13,731 nucleotides of DNA from Candidatus Hydromicrobium americanum (lineage in GTDB: Bacteria; Actinomycetota; Humimicrobiia; Humimicrobiales; Humimicrobiaceae): NCBI GenBank assembly GCA_002779205.1, contig PEXF01000111.1:11321-25051 (forward strand), read 5' to 3'. Within the stretch, counting starts at the first letter, position 1; each line of letters starts with the position of its first letter. The notes under the pieces are model-generated. The model was not told the origin of the DNA and did no database searches. It saw nothing but the letters and a program-made list of their open reading frames with translations. Of this stretch, positions 7,406 to 12,798 are shown in pieces. A program made the position numbers and the translations under genes.

Positions 7406-8417
7406 TAAGTTTATAAATAAGATAAATTTAGTAATCATATTACTGGTAATACCTTTACTTTCCTTTTATTTAGTTTCATGCAGTCTTTTCAGGGGAGAAG
7501 AAAAAGAGATTGTCCCGGCAGGAGTTGAAGTCGAATTTGAAATAAAAGAGGGGATGACCTTAAAAGAAATTGCCAGCCTGCTGGAGGAAAAAGGAATAAT
7601 TGATAATGCATTTCTTTTCAGGTTGTTTGTAGAACAGAGAGGCAAGGAAAAAAGTTTAATACCTGGCATATATACATTAGAAACAAATTCTGAATATGAG
7701 AAGGTTCTGGATAAAATAGTAGCAGGCCCGCCAGTTGTGACTTATAAGTTTATCATTCCGGAAGGCTTTACGGTAAAGCAAATTATTGAAAGTGTAGCTC
7801 AGGAAATACCTTTTATAGAATATAAGGATATGGAAGAGGCTGTGGATATCGGTAATTATAGTTATAGTTATTTAGAAGATGCTTCCAGCCTGGAAGGATT
7901 TTTATTTCCAAAAACTTATGAGGTAACAATAGATTATTCTACGAGAAACATAATTGAAATGATGCTTGCCCAATATCAGTTTGAAACAGAAAGTCTGGAC
8001 TACTCGTTTGCAGAAAATAAAGGTTTATCTCACTATGATGTACTGAAAATTGCTTCTCTGATTGAGAGAGAAGCATATGTCCCGGAAGAAAGGGCTTTAA
8101 TTTCAGCAGTTATCCATAACAGGCTGGATATAAATATGAAACTGGATATTGATGCTACCTTATGCTATATCCTGGATAAGTGGGATGAGGATTTGACCAA
8201 TGAAGATAAAGAAATTGATTCACCATATAATACTTATATGTATGCTGGTCTTCCACCAACTCCTATCTGTAATCCCGGGCTGGCATCAATAGAAGCAGCT
8301 TTAAATCCTGCAGATGTAGATTTCCTATACTATGTGGTTGATGATCCGGTAAAACATACCCATCATTTCTCTATTGATTATGAAGAACATACAAGAGTTC
8401 AAAATAACACAAATTAG
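7389..8417 (+). CDS. mltG: Endolytic murein transglycosylase MltG (YceG-like), possibly a lipoprotein
   Basis: A 342-residue MltG that cleaves nascent peptidoglycan strands at the membrane and sets glycan length. A short basic N-terminus (K2, K7, K11) and a hydrophobic segment (about 14-30) lead into a LysM-like N-lobe (about 45-110: VEVEFEIKEGMTLKEIA) and the catalytic lobe. Diagnostic stretches: LEGFLFPKTYEV (168-179), IASLIEREA (221-229) with the likely catalytic Glu226, VIHNRL (241-246), EIDSPYNTY (275-283), GLPPTPICNPGLASI and AALNPAD (303-309), and HHFS near the end. The hydrophobic segment ends in LVSC (28-31), which fits a lipobox; most MltG proteins are simply membrane-anchored. The TTG start at 7389 follows GAGGA and overlaps ruvX by 17 bases; no other start is near. 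Confidence 0.95.
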   Translation: MKAVNNKFINKINLVIILLVIPLLSFYLVSCSLFRGEEKEIVPAGVEVEFEIKEGMTLKEIASLLEEKGIIDNAFLFRLFVEQRGKEKSLIPGIYTLETNSEYEKVLDKIVAGPPVVTYKFIIPEGFTVKQIIESVAQEIPFIEYKDMEEAVDIGNYSYSYLEDASSLEGFLFPKTYEVTIDYSTRNIIEMMLAQYQFETESLDYSFAENKGLSHYDVLKIASLIEREAYVPEERALISAVIHNRLDINMKLDIDATLCYILDKWDEDLTNEDKEIDSPYNTYMYAGLPPTPICNPGLASIEAALNPADVDFLYYVVDDPVKHTHHFSIDYEEHTRVQNNTN

Positions 8418-9069
8418 CCAGTTACAGGCCTATCTTAAAGAAAAAACAATGCTGGCCGGTCTCAAAAAAAATGCAGATCTGGAGAAGAAATTATTAGCTG
8501 GTTTACAAAAAGAAGCAGCTTTAAAAAAAATACCAATAATAGATGTAACTACAGGAAGGTTTCTGGAAATAATCTGTCTTCTGACTGGTCCAAAGAACAT
8601 TCTAGAGATTGGGTGCGGAAATGGATTTTCCTCATATTTTCTGGTTAAAAATTTAAAAGATGGGTATTATACAGGAATAGATTTGAATCATGACAGGGTA
8701 AAAAGAGCTACAAGATTCATCAGGAGCAAATTTCCGAAAAAGCAATTTAAATTTTTAACCGGAAATGCTTTAAAATTAATCCCAGAACTACAATGTAATT
8801 TTGATCTGGTGTTCATTGATGCGGCAAAGTATGAATATCCCCGGTATATTAAAACTTTAGAAAATAAGCTGGAATCTGGAGCTTTAATAATTGCTGATAA
8901 TATTTTTTATAAAAATAAAATATTTAAAAAAGAAACCAGCAGGCATGATTTAAACAGCATAAAGGGAATTAAAGAATATATAAGATATATAACAGATTCG
9001 GATAGTTTCAGCAGTTATTTTTTTGATATAGGCGATGGCATATCAGTTACAAAGTTTATAAAAAAGTAA
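8380..9069 (+). CDS. trmR: tRNA 5-hydroxyuridine methyltransferase, TrmR/YrrM-like O-methyltransferase
   Basis: A class I SAM-dependent O-methyltransferase of about 229 residues. Motif I is NILEIGCGNGFSS, then GIDLNHDRVKRA, the metal-binding DLVFIDAAKYEYPRYI and IIADNIFYKN, and a C-terminal DGISVTKF strand; this is the catechol/caffeoyl-CoA methyltransferase-like group to which Bacillus YrrM (TrmR) belongs. TrmR converts 5-hydroxyuridine at tRNA position 34 into 5-methoxyuridine. The specific assignment rests on context: mltG before it and a U32 tRNA hydroxylase after it, as in yrrL-yrrM-yrrN-yrrO. The N-terminal helix contains a tandem 14-residue repeat (bases 8452-8535). The start is uncertain: ATG 8380 or TTG 8374 both overlap mltG by about 40 bases and neither has a ribosome binding site; ATG 8449 avoids the overlap but would remove the family's N-terminal helix. 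Confidence 0.85.
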   Translation: MKNIQEFKITQISQLQAYLKEKTMLAGLKKNADLEKKLLAGLQKEAALKKIPIIDVTTGRFLEIICLLTGPKNILEIGCGNGFSSYFLVKNLKDGYYTGIDLNHDRVKRATRFIRSKFPKKQFKFLTGNALKLIPELQCNFDLVFIDAAKYEYPRYIKTLENKLESGALIIADNIFYKNKIFKKETSRHDLNSIKGIKEYIRYITDSDSFSSYFFDIGDGISVTKFIKK

Positions 9070-9081
9070 TTCTATCAAATT

Positions 9082-10311
9082 ATGTTAAAAGATAAAAAAA
9101 TACCCGAACTTTTAGTACCTGCCAATAATTTGAATATTCTAAAATATGCAGTTAACTATGGAGCAGATGCTGTTTATGTGGGTGGGAAGGAATTTAATCT
9201 AAGAAGCATCAGAGGTAATTTTAGCATTGAAGAATTAGAAGAAGGTGTCCGGTATGCACATAAGTATGGAGTCAAATTATATTTTACTTTAAATTCTATA
9301 GTTTATGACCATGAACTGGCCAGATTCAGAGAATATTTAAATAAACTAAAAAGCATCAATCTGGATGGTATCATTGTATCAGATTTTGGTGCACTGGAAC
9401 TTGCAAAGGAAATTCTACCGGATAGAAGAATACATATAAGCACACAGACCAATATAAATAACCACCTTGGAGTAAATTTTTTTGAAAAGCTTGGAGCAAA
9501 CAGGGTAAATCTTGCAAGAGAAATAAATTTTTCTGATTTAAAAAATATCATAGACAGAACCAATGTAGAGATTGAAATATTTATACATGGGGCATTATGT
9601 ATATCCTATTCCGGGAGATGTATGTTGAGCAAATATATGACCGGTCGTGATGCCAATAGAGGGGAATGCGCGCATAGCTGCAGGTGGAAGTATTATCTAA
9701 TGGAAGAAGAAAGAGCAAACTTATTTTTCCCGGTCGAGCAGGATAGAAGAGGAACTTATATATACAATTCAAGAGATCTCTGCCTGCTGCCTGAATTAAA
9801 GTTACTAGTAGATATAGGTGTAGATGCTTTTAAGATAGAAGGAAGAATAAAGACAGAAAATTATGTAAGTCTTACAACCTGGGTTTACAGGAGAGCGCTG
9901 GATTATATTGCGCAGAATAAATTTACAGATCAAAAAATATCTTATTTAACCCGCGAGCTTGATAAATGCTCTCACCGTAACTTTACCTCAGGCTTTATGT
10001 TTTTAAAGGACAGGAGTGAACTTGAGGATAATGATAATGTTGGTTATATCAAAAAATACAGGTTTATAGGCATATACCATGATTTTAGCAATAAATATAA
10101 TGGCCCGATTATAAATGTAAAGAACCAGTTCAAGGTTGGAGAGGTTATAGATATATTGCAGCCATATAAAAATCCTAAAAAAATTATGGTAGGGAAGATG
10201 ATATCGGTATCGGATAATACTGAGACTGACTGCGCTAATCCTAATGATTTGGTTATTATATGTGATCTTGGCAGACTAAGTCCGTTTTCAATATTTAGAA
10301 TTAAAGGATGA
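9082..10311 (+). CDS. trhP: U32-family tRNA hydroxylation protein (TrhP-like)
   Basis: A 409-residue 'peptidase U32' family protein. The family signature EIFIHGALCISYSGRCMLS spans 165-183, followed by RGECAHSCRWKY (194-205), so four cysteines (C173, C180, C196, C200) are placed as in members that bind an iron-sulfur cluster; C234 (SRDLC) is nearby. The N-terminal part (PELLVPANNLNILKYAVNYG, YVGGKEFNLR) is the TIM-barrel-like domain, and KIEGRIKTENYV (251-262) is also conserved. Such proteins (Bacillus YrrN/YrrO, E. coli YegQ) hydroxylate U34 of tRNAs in a prephenate-dependent reaction, and are probably not proteases. The preceding methyltransferase would use its product. Length and neighbours favour YrrO-type TrhP over the 23S rRNA enzyme RlhA or ubiquinone UbiU/V. 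No Shine-Dalgarno sequence precedes ATG 9082. Confidence 0.88.
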   Translation: MLKDKKIPELLVPANNLNILKYAVNYGADAVYVGGKEFNLRSIRGNFSIEELEEGVRYAHKYGVKLYFTLNSIVYDHELARFREYLNKLKSINLDGIIVSDFGALELAKEILPDRRIHISTQTNINNHLGVNFFEKLGANRVNLAREINFSDLKNIIDRTNVEIEIFIHGALCISYSGRCMLSKYMTGRDANRGECAHSCRWKYYLMEEERANLFFPVEQDRRGTYIYNSRDLCLLPELKLLVDIGVDAFKIEGRIKTENYVSLTTWVYRRALDYIAQNKFTDQKISYLTRELDKCSHRNFTSGFMFLKDRSELEDNDNVGYIKKYRFIGIYHDFSNKYNGPIINVKNQFKVGEVIDILQPYKNPKKIMVGKMISVSDNTETDCANPNDLVIICDLGRLSPFSIFRIKG

Positions 10312-10325
10312 TGGATTTAAAATAT

Positions 10326-10407
10326 AGTCAGCCTTATATCTTCTTCCTTAGGGTGGGAGTTTTACGGCTGACTTAGATAAAACTTGACGCTACCTAAGTT
10401 TAAGAAG
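10326..10407 (+). repeat. Nested inverted repeats in the trhP-acyP spacer
   Basis: The 149-base spacer (10312-10460) holds several inverted repeats. AGTCAGCC (10326-10333) is perfectly complementary to GGCTGACT (10366-10373) and encloses a smaller hairpin CTTCC/GGGAG (10343-10347 with 10355-10359). Next comes AAACTT/AAGTTT (10380-10385 with 10396-10401). Competing pairings also exist: ACTTAG (10371-10376) with CTAAGT (10394-10399), and CTTCTT plus CTTAGG (10340-10345, 10347-10352) with CCTAAG plus AAGAAG (10393-10398, 10402-10407). Further right is a perfect -10 hexamer TATAAT (10437-10442) with no well-placed -35, a possible acyP promoter. The repeat could be a cis-acting RNA or the remnant of a small hairpin-ended element (the CCTTAGGGTGGG hairpin recalls IS200/IS605-type ends). 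I recognise no known riboswitch class. Confidence 0.4.
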
Positions 10408-10460
10408 TTGAAAATATAAAAAATTTTTAGTAACATTATAATAATTAATTTAAAAGATAT

Positions 10461-10745
10461 ATGATTGAAAATATTAAAACTTATAAGGTTGTGCTGTTCG
10501 GCAGAGTTCAAGGTGTGGGTTTCAGGTATTTTGTGGAATCTATAGCAAGCAAGTACGATATAAGCGGTTATGTGAGAAATACATTTAACGGCAAAGTGGA
10601 AGTAGTCTGTCAGGGAGAAGAGGAGGAATTGAAGCAATTTATAGATGAGGTAAAAAAAGGTCCGGCGTTTTCAGTAGTAACAGATGTAAAAATAGAAGAA
10701 ATTAAAGATAGTAAAAAATATAGTATATTCGATATCAAATTTTAG
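10461..10745 (+). CDS. acyP: Acylphosphatase
   Basis: A 94-residue acylphosphatase, the family's standard size, hydrolysing carboxyl-phosphate bonds such as those of acetyl or carbamoyl phosphate. The substrate-binding signature GRVQGVGFR lies at residues 14-22 with catalytic Arg22, and GYVRNTFNGKVEV (36-48) supplies catalytic Asn40; the closing strand YSIFDIKF is also typical. Physiological role in bacteria is poorly defined and the context does not help: it stands between the structured spacer and aroE, separated by 44 AT-only-like bases from the latter. ATG 10461 has no clear ribosome binding site (TTTAAAAGATAT). An ATTG start eight bases further does not preserve the frame, so this start is preferred. 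Confidence 0.94.
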   Translation: MIENIKTYKVVLFGRVQGVGFRYFVESIASKYDISGYVRNTFNGKVEVVCQGEEEELKQFIDEVKKGPAFSVVTDVKIEEIKDSKKYSIFDIKF

Positions 10746-10789
10746 CGGTAATAATATAATAATTAATAATAGCAATAGATATAAATAAA

Positions 10790-11671
10790 ATGATTAGCTC
10801 CAGCACAAGAATAATAGCTCTTATTGGTAATCCTGTAAGGCACAGCTTATCCCCGAAGATTCAGAATTATTTTATCAGCAAATACTCAAAAGATGCAGTT
10901 TATCTGGCATTTGAATTTCCCCGGGAAAATCTTAAAGAAGCATTTAATGGTGCAAAAAAATTAGGTTTTGTGGGATTAAATGTAACTATGCCTTATAAGG
11001 AAGAGGTCTTTAAATTAATTGACAGACTGGACACAGTATCTTCAATTATAAAATCGGTAAATACAGTAAAGTTTAATCAGAAGGACGGGACTTCAATGGG
11101 CTTTAATACCGATGTAGGTGGCTTTATAAAATCATTAGATGATAAAAAATTTAAATGGGCCGGTAAACAGTGTCTGGTAATTGGAGCAGGTGGCGCGTCC
11201 AGAAGCTCTATTTATGGAATGCTTACAAAACAGGTTAAAAAAATATATGTATACGACAAGATTAAAGAAAAGGGAGCCGAAATTATAAATAATTTCAAAA
11301 TTATAGGCAGTGAAAAAATAGAAGTTTTAACCAGTATAAATGATATCGGCACCAAAGTAGAAGAAATTGATTTAATTGCAAATTGTACCCCGATGGGGAT
11401 GGATATTGAATCTTATAAAAATATGCTTCCTGTGCCTGTCGGCTGGAATCTTAGAGGAAAATTTGTTTTTGATATGGTTTATAAACCTGTAGAGACTGAG
11501 TTTTTGAAAAAAGCCAAAAGGGAGGGAGCTATAGTTATAAACGGCATAGATATGCTGGTAAATCAGGCAGCGCTATCTTTTAAGGTCTGGTTTGATATAA
11601 TACCTGAAACAGATTATATAAAAAAGATGATTTTAGATAATATAGAAAATAATTTAATAGTTAAAAAATAA
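10790..11671 (+). CDS. aroE: Shikimate dehydrogenase
   Basis: A 293-residue NADP-dependent shikimate dehydrogenase that reduces 3-dehydroshikimate to shikimate in aromatic biosynthesis. Shikimate-binding GNPVRHSLSPKIQN (13-26, Ser19 and Ser21), GLNVTMPYKEE (62-72) with catalytic Lys70, SVNTV (89-93) and GFNTDVGG (104-111) with Asp108 are all intact. The Rossmann part has the glycine loop GAGGASRS (132-139), and NCTPMGM and the C-terminal NGIDMLVNQAALSFKVW match the AroE family well. The two shikimate-site serines and the general length favour AroE rather than the quinate-active YdiB. ATG 10790 gives the conserved N-terminus, but the AT-rich upstream sequence has no Shine-Dalgarno. The gene is 28 bases from the prepilin peptidase, and aroC follows, making a partial aro cluster. 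Confidence 0.96.
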   Translation: MISSSTRIIALIGNPVRHSLSPKIQNYFISKYSKDAVYLAFEFPRENLKEAFNGAKKLGFVGLNVTMPYKEEVFKLIDRLDTVSSIIKSVNTVKFNQKDGTSMGFNTDVGGFIKSLDDKKFKWAGKQCLVIGAGGASRSSIYGMLTKQVKKIYVYDKIKEKGAEIINNFKIIGSEKIEVLTSINDIGTKVEEIDLIANCTPMGMDIESYKNMLPVPVGWNLRGKFVFDMVYKPVETEFLKKAKREGAIVINGIDMLVNQAALSFKVWFDIIPETDYIKKMILDNIENNLIVKK

Positions 11672-11699
11672 AAATAGCAGTAAACAAGTAATAATTATA

Positions 11700-12461
11700 A
11701 TGGAAATAAGAGAAGTAATTTTTTATATAATATTTATAATATCTGGACTGGTTGCAGGTAGCTTTTTAGAAGTAGTGATACATAGAGTACCTAGAAAGTT
11801 ATCCATTATTAAACCAGCTTCTTTTTGCCCCAGCTGTAAGAGAAAAATAGCTTTCTATGATAACATACCTTTAGTATCCTTTATCATGCTTAAGGGAAGA
11901 TGCAGGTATTGCAAAAATAAAATACCGGTAACCAGCCTGTTAGTAGAGGTACTAACAAGTCTATTATTCCTTGCCAATTATATTTTTTTTAGATTAACTA
12001 TAAAAACTCTTGTCGGTATAATCTTATGCAGTGTTCTTATTGTAATATCTTTTATTGATATTGATTTTAGAATAATTCCAAATGTAATAGTACTGCCTTT
12101 TACCGTAGTAGGGTTGGCTTTAAGTATTATTTCTGATCTATCAAGGTGGTGGATGCCTCTGGTATTCAGTCTGGGTGCTTTTTTATTCATGCTTGTAATT
12201 CACTTAATATATCCCAGGGGTATGGGAATGGGTGATGTCAAATTAAGTTTAATGGTAGGGGCATTTCTTGTAAGAAATGTAATAACAGCTTTATTTTTAG
12301 GTTTCCTGGCTGGTTCAATATATGGTCTTTCATTTATTGCTATTAAAAAGGGGAAATTAAAGCAGGCAGTACCATTTGGACCTTTTATATCGCTGGGGAG
12401 TATTATATCTTTATTTTGGGGTGATAATATTTTAAAATGGTATATAAGTTTTTTAAGGTAA
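11700..12461 (+). CDS. pilD: Type IV prepilin peptidase / N-methyltransferase (A24 family)
   Basis: A 253-residue polytopic membrane protein, the bifunctional aspartyl peptidase that removes leader peptides from type IV prepilins or pseudopilins and methylates the new N-terminus. The N-terminal methyltransferase part has GSFLEVVIHRVP (20-31) and two zinc-type cysteine pairs, CPSC (43-46) and CRYC (68-71), with DNIPLVSF between them. The peptidase part has the FIDID aspartates (D120/D122, RIIPN after it) and GMGD (176-179, Asp179). About seven or eight hydrophobic segments are visible (5-22, 82-97, 103-119, 126-144, 152-170, 183-208 and 228-241). All catalytic elements look intact. It implies pili, competence or secretion genes elsewhere; comC is the equivalent Bacillus name. 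It lies between aroE and aroC. ATG 11700 has no clear ribosome binding site. Confidence 0.94.
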   Translation: MEIREVIFYIIFIISGLVAGSFLEVVIHRVPRKLSIIKPASFCPSCKRKIAFYDNIPLVSFIMLKGRCRYCKNKIPVTSLLVEVLTSLLFLANYIFFRLTIKTLVGIILCSVLIVISFIDIDFRIIPNVIVLPFTVVGLALSIISDLSRWWMPLVFSLGAFLFMLVIHLIYPRGMGMGDVKLSLMVGAFLVRNVITALFLGFLAGSIYGLSFIAIKKGKLKQAVPFGPFISLGSIISLFWGDNILKWYISFLR

Positions 12462-12500
12462 AAGAGAGTGATTTTATTCCTATACCTAAAAATAATGTAA

Positions 12501-12615
12501 AATGGGGGTATTTACTTGACTTCGGTAGATACTATATACAGCTTTTTACGTAACGATATTGAGCTAAACCAGCACTACATATAGTGTTTGCTCCAATTAA
12601 GTGAATACCCCTATT
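12501..12615 (+). repeat. Long hairpin (inverted repeat with inner stem-loop) between pilD and aroC
   Basis: Bases 12501-12519 pair with 12597-12615: 19 continuous pairs, of which three are G.U (12504/12612, 12513/12603, 12518/12598), with the core GGGGTATTTACTT (12505-12517) against AAGTGAATACCCC (12599-12611). Inside is a second stem-loop: GAGC (12561-12564) with GCTC (12590-12593), AAA (12566-12568) with TTT (12587-12589), and CACTA (12573-12577) with TAGTG (12582-12586) around a CATA loop. Bases 12520-12560 show no strong fold. I see no U-run after it, no obvious target-site duplication, and no known RNA-family signature. A structured RNA, an aroC leader element or a small non-autonomous inverted-repeat element are all possible. 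Bases 12462-12500 before it hold nothing I can name. Confidence 0.6.
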
Positions 12616-12631
12616 AAATTTTATACAAACT

Positions 12632-12747
12632 ATGGGGAAAATGCCCAGAATAGTAACAATTGAAGATATTATATTATACAATCCACTGGAGACGAATATG
12701 AAAGGTTAAGTGCTTATATTACTGCTGAAATATATTATAAAATTTAG
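12632..12747 (+). other. Possible coding debris upstream of aroC
   Basis: Two short peptide-like stretches lie in different frames. From ATG 12632, 25 codons read MGKMPRIVTIEDIILYNP and stop at a TAA near 12707. In another frame, codons from 12664 to a TAG at 12745-12747 include STGDEYERLSAYITAEIYYK but have no usual start codon. Joined by a frameshift near 12670-12685 they would look like one small protein. I do not recognise it. In such AT-rich DNA this may be chance. Confidence 0.15.
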
Positions 12748-12752
12748 GTGAT
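12746..12752 (+). promoter_or_regulatory. Ribosome binding site of the aroC leader ORF
   Basis: AGGTGAT, the same heptamer as in front of hisS, ends 4 bases before ATG 12757. It is the best ribosome binding site in the spacer, better than the one directly in front of aroC. Confidence 0.5.
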
Positions 12753-12756
12753 TAAG

Positions 12757-12798
12757 ATGAATAAAAATAAAATAATAGAAAGGGTGCAATATTTTTGA
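12757..12798 (+). CDS. 13-residue leader peptide overlapping the aroC start
   Basis: A tiny ORF, MNKNKIIERVQYF, with a well-placed AGGTGAT ribosome binding site. Its TGA (12796-12798) overlaps the aroC TTG (12795-12797) as TTGA, the same arrangement as the MBL-hisS junction, so ribosomes ending here could restart on aroC. The last two sense codons are Tyr (TAT) and Phe (TTT), end products of the pathway that AroC feeds, which would suit a regulatory leader, but two codons are thin evidence. The aroC ribosome binding site (AAAGGGTG, 12779-12786) lies inside this ORF. Too short to judge by composition. Confidence 0.4.
   Translation: MNKNKIIERVQYF

Noticed and set aside
12511..12538. Promoter TTTACT-16-TATATA inside the long hairpin
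   Set aside because: Both boxes match only 4 of 6 positions, which is expected by chance in such AT-rich sequence.
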